64,000 nucleotides of DNA from the NCBI RefSeq assembly GCF_900095265.1, contig NZ_LT607652.1, positions 495,762-559,761 of the forward strand, written 5' to 3'. Below the pieces are notes generated by a model that was not told the DNA's origin, did not search any database, and was given only the letters and a program-made list of their open reading frames with translations. The translations under genes and the position numbers were made by a program. Position 1 is the stretch's first letter; each line of letters begins with the position of its first letter. Positions 36,422 to 44,723 of this stretch are shown here, piece after piece. The DNA comes from Janthinobacterium sp. UMAB-56. GTDB taxonomy: Bacteria > Pseudomonadota > Gammaproteobacteria > Burkholderiales > Burkholderiaceae_D.

Positions 36422-37720
36422 ATGCACAAGCTCCCCACCACATTGCCGGAATGGCTCGCCATGCTGGAAACCCGCCATTCGGAAACCCAGATCAACATGG
36501 GCCTGGACCGCGTGCAAGCCGTCAAGGCGCGCATGCAACTGGCTTTTACTTGCCCCGTGATCATGGTGGCGGGCACGAATGGCAAGGGTTCCACCTGCGC
36601 CATGCTGGAATCCGTGTTGTTGCGTGCCGGCTACAAAGTAGGGCTGTACATCAAGCCGCACTTTCTCGACTTCAATGAGCGCGCCCGCGTGCTGGGCGAG
36701 ATGGCCAGCGACGCGCAAATCGTCGCCAGCTTCCATGCCGTCGAAGCCGTGCGTGGCGACACGCCGCTGACGTATTTCGAATTCACCACCCTGGCGATCC
36801 TGCATTTGCTGTCGCAAGCCAAGCTGGACGTGGCCATCCTGGAAGTGGGCCTGGGGGGGCGTCTGGACGCCGTCAACGTGATCGATGCCGACGTGGCCAT
36901 CGTCACCAGCGTCGACATCGACCACACGGATTACCTGGGCGACACGCGCGAAGCGATCGGCTTTGAAAAGGCGGGCATCTTCCGTCCGGGCAAGGCCGCC
37001 ATCTGCAGCGACCCGGTGCCGCCACAGTCCTTGATCGAGCATGCTGAAGCCATCGGCGCCGATCTGTGGCTGATGGGCCGCGACTTCAATTATTCGGGCG
37101 ACAAGCAGCAGTGGAACTATGGCGGGCGCGAGCAGCGCCGCAATTCGCTCGCGTATCCAAGCTTGCGCGGCGCCAACCAGATCCTCAATGCGACGGCCGT
37201 GCTGGCGGCGCTGGAAGTACTGAAATTGACACTGCCCGTGGGCGCGCAGGAAGTGCGCACGGGGCTGGTGACGGTAGAGCTGCCGGGCCGCTTCCAGGTC
37301 TTGCCTGGGCGCCCCAGCGTGATTCTCGACGTGGCGCACAATCCCCATGCAGCTTCGGCGCTGAACCAGAATCTGGGCAATATGGGCTACCACCCTTACA
37401 CCTATGCCGTGTTCGGTTCCATGCAGGACAAGGATATCGATGGCGTGCTGGCCGCGATGGGCGAACATGTCGACCACTGGTGCCTGACGGGCCTGCCTTC
37501 GCCGCGCGCGGCCACGGCTTCCGAGCTGGCAGCCAAGGTGCAGATCATGCTGGAAGATAAGCCCGACAGCAGCGAGCATACTGTGTCTATTTTCGATGAT
37601 CCGGCACAAGCTTTTGCAAATGCAATGAGCCGGGCCGGTGAGAATGATAGAATTGTGGTCTTTGGTTCTTTCCTCACCGTTGCCGGCGTGATGAAGGCCA
37701 AAAAATCCTCACTTCACTGA
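36422..37720 (+). CDS. folC: Bifunctional folylpolyglutamate / dihydrofolate synthase
   Basis: 432 residues. Adds glutamate to dihydropteroate and folates. P-loop in IMVAGTNGKGSTCAMLESVL; FEFTTLAILHLL; EVGLGGRLDAVNVIDAD; VTSVDIDHTDYLGDTREAIG; LDVAHNPHAASALNQNL. Located between accD and a SPOR gene, as in many betaproteobacteria. Confidence 0.95.
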   Translation: MHKLPTTLPEWLAMLETRHSETQINMGLDRVQAVKARMQLAFTCPVIMVAGTNGKGSTCAMLESVLLRAGYKVGLYIKPHFLDFNERARVLGEMASDAQIVASFHAVEAVRGDTPLTYFEFTTLAILHLLSQAKLDVAILEVGLGGRLDAVNVIDADVAIVTSVDIDHTDYLGDTREAIGFEKAGIFRPGKAAICSDPVPPQSLIEHAEAIGADLWLMGRDFNYSGDKQQWNYGGREQRRNSLAYPSLRGANQILNATAVLAALEVLKLTLPVGAQEVRTGLVTVELPGRFQVLPGRPSVILDVAHNPHAASALNQNLGNMGYHPYTYAVFGSMQDKDIDGVLAAMGEHVDHWCLTGLPSPRAATASELAAKVQIMLEDKPDSSEHTVSIFDDPAQAFANAMSRAGENDRIVVFGSFLTVAGVMKAKKSSLH

Positions 37721-37744
37721 AACGCACTCGACTGAAAATCACGC

Positions 37745-38728
37745 ATGGGCTTGTTCTCGAAACTGTTTAAAAACAAGCAAGAAACCTCTGGCGAAGACAG
37801 CGGCTTTTATGTCCCTGGCGAAGCACAGTCGCCGACCCGCAAGCGCGCCGCCAATACCGCCGGCGGCGGCGGATCGCGCCGTGGCGGCAAGGAAGCGCCG
37901 GATCCGGTCTTGCCTGAAAAAAAGCGCGCACGCCGTCGCCTGGTCGGGGCCATCGCCCTGGCCCTGGGCGTCGCTGTCGGCTTGCCGATGCTGCTCGATT
38001 CCGAGCCGAAAGCACCGTTCAACGATATCGCCATCGACATTCCGTCGAAGGAAAAGGCCGCCGTGCCTGCGCCCGTGCCGGCCGTCCCGACCCAGGCTGC
38101 ATCGAATGGCCTGGACCAGTCCGAGGAAATCGTCGACGCTCCGCTGCCGCCCGCGGCCAAGCCCACGCCGGCACCGGTGCTGGCTGCGGCTCAGCCTGCA
38201 CCGCTCAAGCCGAGTTATGTGGAACCGAAGCCCGAGCCCAAGCCCGAACCCAAGCCGCTCAAGGTCGAGACCAAGCCGGAGCCGAAGCACGAAACCAGGC
38301 CCGAGCCCAAGGTCGAGCCGAAACACGAGCCCAAGTCCGAGTCTAAGCCTGAGTCCAAGCATGAAGTCAAAGTGGAAACCAAGCCTGAGGCCAAGCCTGC
38401 CAAACCGGCGCAAGCGGCCGACGATGCCGCGCGCGCGCTGGCTATCCTGGAAGGCAAGCCGATGGTGAAGCCGCAAGAGAAAGCGCACGATGCCGGCAGC
38501 GGCAAGTTCGTGGTGCAGGTGGCGGCGCTGGCGACGCAGGACAAGGTCGATGAATTGCAGGACAAGTTGCGCGAAGCGGGCATCAAGTCGTACACGCAGA
38601 AAGTCGCCAGCCCTGCGGGCGAGCGCATCCGTGTACGGGTTGGCCCGTTTGGCAGCCGCGAAGACGCCGAAAAGACCCGCGCCAAGCTGCAAAAGCTGGG
38701 TCTGGGCGGCAGCCTGGTGCCGGCGTGA
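37745..38728 (+). CDS. SPOR-domain membrane protein (DedD-like)
   Basis: 327 residues. A short cytoplasmic start, one membrane helix at about 62-80 (LVGAIALALGVAVGLPMLL), a long Pro/Lys/Glu linker (about 155-225) built of EPKPEPK-like and ESKPESK-like repeats, and a C-terminal SPOR domain (KFVVQVAALATQDKVDELQD, KLREAGIKSYTQKV, RIRVRVGPFGSREDAEKTRA). SPOR domains bind denuded glycan strands at the division septum. Equivalent to DedD in the enteric folC-dedD-cvpA-purF order. The Lys/Pro linker likely spans the periplasm. Confidence 0.9.
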   Translation: MGLFSKLFKNKQETSGEDSGFYVPGEAQSPTRKRAANTAGGGGSRRGGKEAPDPVLPEKKRARRRLVGAIALALGVAVGLPMLLDSEPKAPFNDIAIDIPSKEKAAVPAPVPAVPTQAASNGLDQSEEIVDAPLPPAAKPTPAPVLAAAQPAPLKPSYVEPKPEPKPEPKPLKVETKPEPKHETRPEPKVEPKHEPKSESKPESKHEVKVETKPEAKPAKPAQAADDAARALAILEGKPMVKPQEKAHDAGSGKFVVQVAALATQDKVDELQDKLREAGIKSYTQKVASPAGERIRVRVGPFGSREDAEKTRAKLQKLGLGGSLVPA

Positions 38729-38748
38729 TGTTGCAAGGCTGAACGCGC

Positions 38749-39237
38749 GTGACAATCTTCGATTACCTGGTGTTGTTCGTGCTGGTGACTTCCGTGCTGA
38801 TCAGTATGATGCGCGGCCTGGTCAAGGAAATACTGTCCCTGGTCAGCTGGATCGTGGCTTTCGTCATTGCCAACGCTTATGGCGCCACCGTGGCGAAATT
38901 CCTGCCGGAAGTCGTGCCGGGCGAAGCCGTCCGTTTGTTGCTGGCCTTCGTGGTGGTGTTCATCGGCGTGCGCATCTTGATGGGATTGCTCTCCATGACG
39001 GTCGACGCCCTGGTCAAGGTGACGGGCTTGAGCCTGGCCGATCGCACGCTGGGCAGCCTGTTCGGCGTGGCGCGCGGCCTTGTCATCGTGCTGACCGCCG
39101 TCATCTTGTGCGGCATGACTTCCATACCGCAGCAGCCGTTCTGGAAAAACGCGCTGCTCAGCCCGCTCGCGGAGCAAGGCGCGCGCGCCATCAAGCCTTA
39201 TCTGCCTGCCGCTTACGCGCAGCATGTGAAATTTTGA
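38749..39237 (+). CDS. cvpA: CvpA-family membrane protein
   Basis: 162 residues starting with GTG (AAGG ten bases upstream). Four hydrophobic helices: YLVLFVLVTSVLISMMRGLV, EILSLVSWIVAFVIANAY, LLLAFVVVFIGVRILMGLL and LFGVARGLVIVLTAVILCG. Named for colicin V production in E. coli; its true role is unclear, with links to envelope stress. Lies directly before purF. Confidence 0.92.
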   Translation: MTIFDYLVLFVLVTSVLISMMRGLVKEILSLVSWIVAFVIANAYGATVAKFLPEVVPGEAVRLLLAFVVVFIGVRILMGLLSMTVDALVKVTGLSLADRTLGSLFGVARGLVIVLTAVILCGMTSIPQQPFWKNALLSPLAEQGARAIKPYLPAAYAQHVKF

Positions 39238-39275
39238 ATTTTTTTAAAATCAGTAGCACAGTTTAGGAGCACACC

Positions 39276-40799
39276 ATGTGTGGCATCGTCGGCGTCGTTT
39301 CCCATCAACCTGTCAATCAATTGCTCTATGATGCATTGTTGCTCCTGCAACATCGCGGTCAGGACGCGGCAGGGATTGCGACCAATCACAGCAGTATGTT
39401 TTCCATGCACAAGGCCAATGGTCTCGTGCGTGACGTCTTCCGTACGCGCAACATGCGTTCGCTGCAAGGCACGACGGGCATCGGCCATTGCCGTTACCCT
39501 ACGGCCGGTTCGTCGAGCGAAGAGGAAGCACAACCGTTCTATGTGAATGCGCCGTTCGGCATTACCCTGGCGCACAATGGCAACCTGACCAACTGGGAAC
39601 AGTTGAAACAGGAAATGTTCAAGAACGACCGCCGCCATATCAATACCGATTCCGATTCGGAAGTGCTGCTCAACGTGCTGGCGCATGAAATCCAGGAAGC
39701 GACGACGGGCCTGAACCTCGACCCGGAAGCCATCTTCAAGGCCGTTACCGTGCTGAACCGCCGCGTCAAGGGCGGGTATGCCGCCGTGGCGCAAATCGCC
39801 GGCGTGGGTCTGCTGGCTTTCCGCGACCCGCACGGCATCCGTCCGCTGTGCCTGGGCATCAATGAAACGGAGCAGGGGCCTGAATACCTGATCGCCTCCG
39901 AATCCGTGGCACTGGAAGGCATGGGCTTCCGCTTCGTGCGCGACATCGGTCCCGGCGAAGCCGTCTTCATCGATGCAGACAAGCAATTGCACAGCGCCCA
40001 GTGCGCCGACAATGCCAGCCTGAACCCGTGCGTGTTCGAGTTCGTCTACCTGGCCCGACCCGACTCCGTCATCGACGGCGCCTCCGTGTATGCCACGCGC
40101 CTGAAAATGGGCGAGTATCTGGCCGAGAAGATCCGCGCCGAGTTGCCAGGCGTACATATCGACGTGGTCATGCCGATTCCCGATTCCTCGCGTCCTGCCG
40201 CCATCCAGCTGGCCATGGCGCTGAACATCGAATACCGCGAAGGCTTCATCAAGAACCGCTACATCGGCCGCACCTTCATCATGCCGGGCCAGGCGGCGCG
40301 CAAGAAGTCCGTGCGCCAGAAGCTCAACGCGATTCCCTCCGAATTCAAGGACAAGGTCGTCTTGCTGGTCGACGATTCCATCGTGCGCGGCACCACCAGC
40401 CGTGAAATCGTGCAGATGGCGCGCGAAGCGGGCGCGACGAAAGTCATCTTCGCCTCGGCCGCGCCGCCGGTCATCTACCCGAACGTGTATGGCATCGACA
40501 TGCCGACGCGCGACGAGCTGATCGCCTACGGCCGCACGACGGAAGAAGTGTGCCGCGAAATCACGGCCGACTACCTGGTGTACCAGGATATCGGCGCGCT
40601 GAAGCAGGCGATCGCCGACGTCAACCCGGCCCTGACGAACTTCGAGGCCTCGTGCTTCGATGGCGTGTACGTGACGGGCGACGTGTCGCAGGAATACCTG
40701 GACCGCCTGGAATATGCGCGCCACCATCCGAAGGCGGCAGCGCCCGAAGATACGCCGCGTTCCCAGCTGAACCTGAACCTGGCGACAACGGAAGCATAA
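39276..40799 (+). CDS. purF: Amidophosphoribosyltransferase
   Basis: 507 residues. First committed step of purine synthesis. The N-terminal nucleophile Cys2 is in MCGIVGVV, followed by glutaminase motifs (GIGHCRYPTAGSS, LAHNGNLTNW), and the PRPP-binding loop VVLLVDDSIVRGTTSREIV. GVRIP-type and IDMPTRDELIAYG segments are also present. TTTAGGAGCACACC supplies the ribosome site. A terminator follows. Confidence 0.97.
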   Translation: MCGIVGVVSHQPVNQLLYDALLLLQHRGQDAAGIATNHSSMFSMHKANGLVRDVFRTRNMRSLQGTTGIGHCRYPTAGSSSEEEAQPFYVNAPFGITLAHNGNLTNWEQLKQEMFKNDRRHINTDSDSEVLLNVLAHEIQEATTGLNLDPEAIFKAVTVLNRRVKGGYAAVAQIAGVGLLAFRDPHGIRPLCLGINETEQGPEYLIASESVALEGMGFRFVRDIGPGEAVFIDADKQLHSAQCADNASLNPCVFEFVYLARPDSVIDGASVYATRLKMGEYLAEKIRAELPGVHIDVVMPIPDSSRPAAIQLAMALNIEYREGFIKNRYIGRTFIMPGQAARKKSVRQKLNAIPSEFKDKVVLLVDDSIVRGTTSREIVQMAREAGATKVIFASAAPPVIYPNVYGIDMPTRDELIAYGRTTEEVCREITADYLVYQDIGALKQAIADVNPALTNFEASCFDGVYVTGDVSQEYLDRLEYARHHPKAAAPEDTPRSQLNLNLATTEA

Positions 40800-40806
40800 G
40801 TAACCT

Positions 40807-40832
40807 GCCCGGCCTGCGCCGGGCTTTTTTTT
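40807..40832 (+). terminator. Rho-independent terminator after purF
   Basis: Stem GCCCGGC / GCCGGGC, loop CTGC, then eight T. The next gene starts only 10 bases later, so it may have its own promoter or depend on read-through. Confidence 0.9.
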
Positions 40833-40842
40833 CTCCGCGATC

Positions 40843-42084
40843 ATGAACGATAAAAAAAACTACGGCTTTACCACCACCATCCTGCATAACGACCGCCGCA
40901 AGGGCATCGAGCATGGCTCGCTGCACAAGCCCGTGCACACCTCCGTTGCCTTTGGCTATGCTGACGCGCGCCAGCTCGCTTCCGTATTCCAGGGCAAGGA
41001 AGCGGGTTTCCGCTATGGCCGCCAGGGCAATCCGACCGTGTCCGCGCTGGAAGACAAGGTCAACAAGATGGAAGACGGCGTGGCAACCCTGTGTTTCGCC
41101 ACCGGCATGGGCGCCATCGGCGCCGTCGTGCAATCCTTGCTGCGCGCGGGCGATCATGTGGTTTCGTCGGCCTTTTTGTTTGGCAACACCAACAGCCTGT
41201 GGCAAACGGTGACGGGGCAGGGCATCGCCGTGTCGTTTGTCGACGCCACGCTTGTCGCCAACGTGGCGGCCGCCATCACGCCGGCCACGCGCATCGTCTT
41301 CGTGGAAACCATCGCCAATCCGCGCACGCAGATCGCCGACCTGAAAAAAATTGGTGACTTGTGCCGCGAGAAGGGCATCCTGTACATCGTCGACAACACG
41401 ATGACGACGCCCTACCTGTTCCGCCCGAAAGCCGTGGGCGCGGGCCTGGTGGTCAATGCACTGACGAAATCCATTGGCGGCCACGGCAATGCCCTGGGCG
41501 GCAGCCTGACGGATACGGGCGTGTTCGACTGGACGCAGTACCCGAACATTTTCGATAATTATAAAAAGGCGGCGCCGGCGCAGTGGGGCATCGCGCAAAT
41601 CCGCGCCAAGGCCTTGCGCGACTTTGGCGCCTCGCTGGGCCCGGAAGCGGCGCACCATATCGCCGTCGGCGCGGAAACCATGGCCTTGCGCATGGACCGC
41701 ACCTGCTCGAATGCCCTGGCGCTGGCCACCATGCTTGCCGCCGACCCGCGCGTCGCTGCCGTGCATTATCCGGGCCTGGCGTCGCACCCGCAGCACGCGC
41801 TGGCGACGGAGCTGTTCCGCAGCTATGGCTCGCTGTTCAGCTTTGAGTTGAAGGACGGCATCGACTGCTTCGATTTCCTGAATCGTCTCGACCTTGCCAT
41901 TCCGGCGAGCAACCTCGGCGACACGCGCACCCTGGTCATTCCCGTCGCCCACACAATCTTTTACGAGATGGGTGCCGAACGCCGCGCCAGCATGGGCATC
42001 GCCGAGTCCCTGATTCGCGTGTCGGTCGGCATCGAGGATGAGCTTGATCTGCTTGATGATTTCCGCCAGGCACTCGATGCGTAG
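40843..42084 (+). CDS. Cys/Met metabolism PLP enzyme (cystathionine gamma-synthase / O-acylhomoserine sulfhydrylase family)
   Basis: 413 residues. PLP lysine in VNALTKSIGGHGNALGGSL; family motifs GFRYGRQGNPTVSALEDKV, CFATGMGAIGAVVQSLL, VETIANPRTQIADLKKIG and SVGIEDELDLLDDFRQAL. Genes at this place after purF are often metZ (O-succinylhomoserine sulfhydrylase), but some motifs here differ from those I remember for MetZ, so the exact substrate is left open: cystathionine gamma-synthase, sulfhydrylase or a lyase such as methionine gamma-lyase are all possible. Confidence 0.85.
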   Translation: MNDKKNYGFTTTILHNDRRKGIEHGSLHKPVHTSVAFGYADARQLASVFQGKEAGFRYGRQGNPTVSALEDKVNKMEDGVATLCFATGMGAIGAVVQSLLRAGDHVVSSAFLFGNTNSLWQTVTGQGIAVSFVDATLVANVAAAITPATRIVFVETIANPRTQIADLKKIGDLCREKGILYIVDNTMTTPYLFRPKAVGAGLVVNALTKSIGGHGNALGGSLTDTGVFDWTQYPNIFDNYKKAAPAQWGIAQIRAKALRDFGASLGPEAAHHIAVGAETMALRMDRTCSNALALATMLAADPRVAAVHYPGLASHPQHALATELFRSYGSLFSFELKDGIDCFDFLNRLDLAIPASNLGDTRTLVIPVAHTIFYEMGAERRASMGIAESLIRVSVGIEDELDLLDDFRQALDA

Positions 42085-42099
42085 GTAGCCGGATAAATG

Positions 42100-42137
42100 A
42101 AAAGGGCCGCAACAGTCATGCTGTTGCGGCCCTTTTT
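42100..42137. terminator. Bidirectional terminator between the PLP enzyme gene and lexA
   Basis: Perfect stem GGGCCGCAACAG / CTGTTGCGGCCC, loop TCATG, flanked by AAAA on the left and TTTTTT on the right, so it can stop transcription from both convergent genes. Confidence 0.95.
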
Positions 42138-42150
42138 TACGGACAGTGGT

Positions 42151-42798
42151 TTAATGCCAGCTGCGCATCAGTCCGACTGCCAGGCCTTCCAGTGCGAACT
42201 CATCTTCCGGCGACACGGTAATGACCTTGAAGTCGGGGTTTTCCGGCAGCAGTTCGATGACGGAGCCCGTTTTCTTGTAGCGCTTGACGGTGACTTCGTC
42301 GCCGATGCGGGCCACGACGATCTGGCCATTCTTGGCGCTGTCGACTTTCTTGACTGCCAATAAATCGCCATCCATGATGCCGGCGTCGCGCATGGACCAG
42401 CCGCGCACCTTCAGCAGGAAGTCCGGCTTGGCCGAAAACAGGGCCGGGTCGACGTTGTAGCTCGCTTCCAGGTTTTCCTGCGCCAGAATGGGCGAGCCGG
42501 CCGCCACTCTGCCGATCAGGGGCAGTGACATCAGCAGCGCTGCCGGTACCTTCGATGCGAGGGCTTCGGCTGCCGCACTCGCCGCCGCACCGATCAGGCG
42601 GATGCCGCGCGAGGTGCCAGGTGAAATCTCGATCGCGCCCTTGCGCGCCAGGGCCTGCAAGTGCTCTTCGGCCGCATTGGCCGATTTGAAACCCAGTTCA
42701 TTGGCGATTTCGGCACGGGTGGGAGGAAAGCCCGTGTTTTCAATCGCGTCCTTGATCAGGTTCAGAATTTGTTCTTGTCGTGCTGTCAGCTTGATCAT
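42151..42798 (-). CDS. lexA: LexA repressor
   Basis: 215 residues from ATG 42798 ([12 protein letters not shown] is the usual LexA start; an ATG at 42813 would add five residues). Winged HTH with [22 protein letters not shown]; self-cleavage site Ala-Gly in [10 protein letters not shown]; catalytic Ser in [17 protein letters not shown] and Lys in EVTVKRYKK. RecA filaments trigger its cleavage and turn on the SOS genes. Two LexA boxes lie just upstream, so it controls itself. Confidence 0.97.
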   Translation of the reverse strand: MIKLTARQEQILNLIKDAIENTGFPPTRAEIANELGFKSANAAEEHLQALARKGAIEISPGTSRGIRLIGAAASAAAEALASKVPAALLMSLPLIGRVAAGSPILAQENLEASYNVDPALFSAKPDFLLKVRGWSMRDAGIMDGDLLAVKKVDSAKNGQIVVARIGDEVTVKRYKKTGSVIELLPENPDFKVITVSPEDEFALEGLAVGLMRSWH

Positions 42799-42822
42799 GA
42801 GCGGTGGGTGCATACTAAAATG

Positions 42823-42838
42823 CTGTCTATATGAACAG
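42823..42838 (-). promoter_or_regulatory. LexA (SOS) box 1
   Basis: CTGT-N8-ACAG with centre CTATATGA; 10 bases upstream of the ATG at 42813 and 25 upstream of 42798. Confidence 0.92.
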
Positions 42839-42839
42839 T

Positions 42840-42855
42840 CTGTATTTTTGTACAG
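42840..42855 (-). promoter_or_regulatory. LexA (SOS) box 2
   Basis: CTGT-N8-ACAG with centre ATTTTTGT, separated from box 1 by one base. Tandem operators suggest tight, cooperative self-control of lexA. Confidence 0.9.
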
Positions 42856-42972
42856 TATCGCCCACTATGCAAGGGGATTTCCATGTTTTAGGCGAATTTC
42901 CCGAGAAATAGTCGTCCATGGCCGGAAAGCCCGGTGGCGCACGGGCTTTTCGGCTGCTGGTGGAAGGAATGA

Positions 42973-43001
42973 TTGAAACCTTTGCAAAAGGCGGTTATAA
43001 T
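42973..43001 (+). promoter_or_regulatory. Sigma-70 promoter of the rpsF operon
   Basis: TTGAAA (42973-42978), 17-base spacer, TATAAT (42996-43001): an almost ideal housekeeping promoter about 70 bases upstream of rpsF. Confidence 0.88.
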
Positions 43002-43015
43002 CTTCGGCTGACCTT

Positions 43016-43043
43016 CCCACACCCGTCTTGACGCCGGGGTGGG
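43016..43043 (+). promoter_or_regulatory. Leader hairpin before rpsF, possible S6:S18 binding element
   Basis: CCCACACCCG and CCGGGGTGGG can pair with one bulge in the transcript leader, between the promoter and the rpsF ribosome site (GAAGGAG). Many bacteria have an S6:S18-binding structure here that shuts down translation of the operon. The match is by position and shape only. Confidence 0.4.
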
Positions 43044-43073
43044 CGATTATCAATCCGACCTGAAGGAGTTTGC

Positions 43074-43460
43074 ATGCGTCATTATGAAATAGTCTTTATC
43101 GTCCATCCGGACCAAAGCGAGCAAGTGCCCGCGATGATCGAACGCTACAAAGCCAGCGTAACCACCCGCGGCGGTTCGGTTCACCGCGTGGAAGATTGGG
43201 GCCGCCGTCAAATGGCTTACTCGATCCAAAAGCTGCCTAAAGCACACTACATCTGCCTGAACATCGAATGCGACAACGAGACCCTGGTCGAGTTGGAAAC
43301 AGCATTCAAATTCAATGATGCCGTGTTGCGTCACCTGACCGTTAAAATGAAGAAAGCTGAAACAGCTCCTTCGCCGATGATGAAATCGGTACAACGTGAA
43401 GACGCGGCCAAAAGCCACCGCACCGAAGCACCAGCAGCCGCTCCAGCCGCAGCAGCTTAA
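43074..43460 (+). CDS. rpsF: 30S ribosomal protein S6
   Basis: 128 residues. S6 motifs: [51 protein letters not shown] and [15 protein letters not shown] short Ala/Pro-rich tail ends the protein. It binds the central domain of 16S rRNA together with S18. First gene of rpsF-priB-rpsR-rplI. Confidence 0.98.
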   Translation: MRHYEIVFIVHPDQSEQVPAMIERYKASVTTRGGSVHRVEDWGRRQMAYSIQKLPKAHYICLNIECDNETLVELETAFKFNDAVLRHLTVKMKKAETAPSPMMKSVQREDAAKSHRTEAPAAAPAAAA

Positions 43461-43480
43461 TTCTTGACCAGGATCGTGCG

Positions 43481-43789
43481 CTGAACCAGTTACAAGTCAC
43501 CGCCATCATTGCCGAACGCGAAATATTGCGTTATACCCCGGCAGGGCTGCCGATTGTGAATGCAGTATTGCAACACAGTTCGCAGCAGATGGAAGCAGGG
43601 ATTGCCCGTTTGACCGAGTTTGATGTTGCCGCGCTAGCCGCTGGCGAAATCTCAGGCCGGTTCAGTCAGGCAAGCTTGGGCGGGGTCTATCAGTTCACGG
43701 GTTTCCTGGCAAGAAAGAGCCGCAACAGCAAGAGTTTGGTGTTTCACATCATTGATTTTAGTGCAGTCACTTTGACTAGCGCATTTTAG
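43481..43789 (+). CDS. priB: Primosomal replication protein PriB, probable CTG start
   Basis: 102 residues if started at CTG 43481. The OB-fold single-strand DNA-binding protein helps reload DnaB through PriA. Sequence NQLQVTAIIAEREILRYTPA then LPIVNAVLQHSSQQMEAG and KSLVFHIIDF matches PriB. The only ATG/GTG/TTG start in frame upstream of the core is TTG 43526, which would delete the first strand and lacks a ribosome site. AGGA at 43470-43473 is seven bases before CTG 43481, and known relatives begin Met-Asn-Gln-Leu-Gln, so CTG initiation is the best reading. Confidence 0.85.
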   Translation: MNQLQVTAIIAEREILRYTPAGLPIVNAVLQHSSQQMEAGIARLTEFDVAALAAGEISGRFSQASLGGVYQFTGFLARKSRNSKSLVFHIIDFSAVTLTSAF

Positions 43790-43804
43790 ATACAGGAGCC
43801 TGAC

Positions 43805-44095
43805 ATGGCATTCGGTAAAAAGTTCGACAAAAATAAGCTCAAGCTTAAAGAAAAACGCAAACAGCAAAATCCGTTGTTCAAACGCAAGAAGTTCTGCCGC
43901 TTCACCGCAGCTCACGTTGAGCAAGTCGACTACAAAGACGTCGACACGCTGAAAGACTTCGTCCAAGAAAACGGCAAGATCATGCCAGCACGCCTGACCG
44001 GTACCAAAGCGCACTACCAGCGCCAAGTCGACACCGCAATCAAGCGCGCTCGCTTCCTCGCGCTGCTGCCATACACCGATCTGCACCACGCTTAA
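43805..44095 (+). CDS. rpsR: 30S ribosomal protein S18
   Basis: 96 residues. S18 core: [39 protein letters not shown] and [20 protein letters not shown]. The basic N-terminal arm ([17 protein letters not shown]) is longer than in E. coli. CAGGAGCC supplies the ribosome site. Confidence 0.98.
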   Translation: MAFGKKFDKNKLKLKEKRKQQNPLFKRKKFCRFTAAHVEQVDYKDVDTLKDFVQENGKIMPARLTGTKAHYQRQVDTAIKRARFLALLPYTDLHHA

Positions 44096-44122
44096 TCGGT
44101 CAGATATTCCTGGAGAAGAACT

Positions 44123-44578
44123 ATGCAAATCATTCTGTTAGAAAAAGTTGTTAACGTCGGTAACCTCGGCGAAGTCGTCAAAGTCAAAGACGGTTACGCA
44201 CGTAACTTCCTGATCCCGCAACGCCTGGCACGTCGTGCTACGGCAACCGCTGTGGCTGAATTCGAAGTCAAGCGCGCCGAACTGGAAAAAGCTGCTGCCG
44301 CCAAACTGGCCGCATCGCAAGCCCAGGGCGAAAAACTGAGCGGTCTGACCGTTCAAGTTGCTCAAAAAGCTGGTGTTGATGGCCGTCTGTTCGGTTCCGT
44401 CACCAACTTCGACATCGCTGAAGCGCTGACCAAGCAAGGTTTTGCTGTTGAAAAAGCACAAATCCGCATGCCTACCGGCCCGCTGAAGATCGTTGGCGAG
44501 CACAACGTTTCGGTTGCTCTGCACACCGACGTGGTCGTGGAAGTCGTTATCGCTGTCGTTCCAGACGCGAACGCGTAA
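44123..44578 (+). CDS. rplI: 50S ribosomal protein L9
   Basis: 151 residues. [20 protein letters not shown] and [17 protein letters not shown] form the N-terminal rRNA-binding domain; a long helix (residues about 40-75) links to the C-terminal domain ending [26 protein letters not shown] precedes the ATG. Codon use is that of a highly expressed gene. Confidence 0.98.
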   Translation: MQIILLEKVVNVGNLGEVVKVKDGYARNFLIPQRLARRATATAVAEFEVKRAELEKAAAAKLAASQAQGEKLSGLTVQVAQKAGVDGRLFGSVTNFDIAEALTKQGFAVEKAQIRMPTGPLKIVGEHNVSVALHTDVVVEVVIAVVPDANA

Positions 44579-44629
44579 TCGTCTGCGGGCCTGGCCCGCA
44601 AGCGCTACCGTGCTGTCAAGCACGATGAA

Positions 44630-44653
44630 AAGCCGGGTTCGCCCGGCTTTTTT
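44630..44653 (+). terminator. Rho-independent terminator after rplI
   Basis: Stem AAGCCGGG / CCCGGCTT closed by a TTCG tetraloop, followed by T's. A second GC hairpin (GCGGGC / GCCCGC) lies at 44585-44599. Confidence 0.93.
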
Positions 44654-44689
44654 GTGGCCTTTTTTTCGCTCAATTTCAGCCCTTTATTT

Positions 44690-44716
44690 TTGCCAGCACG
44701 CCGAAGCGGGTATAAT
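44690..44716 (+). promoter_or_regulatory. Candidate dnaB promoter
   Basis: TATAAT at 44711-44716, seven bases before the ATG, with TTGCCA at 44690-44695 (15-base spacing, shorter than ideal). If used, the leader is very short or absent. Confidence 0.5.
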
Positions 44717-44723
44717 TCGCGCC

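Noticed and set aside
38220-38405. Short repeated units in the SPOR gene, considered as a CRISPR or other array
   Set aside because: They are in-frame Pro-Lys-Glu coding repeats of a periplasmic linker; no spacer structure.
39213-40844. Minus-strand open frame (about 543 codons) opposite purF
   Set aside because: purF is certain; the reverse frame is His/Arg/Gln-rich without any recognisable domain.
43526-43789. priB starting at TTG 43526
   Set aside because: It would remove the first OB-fold strand and has no ribosome site; CTG 43481 fits better.
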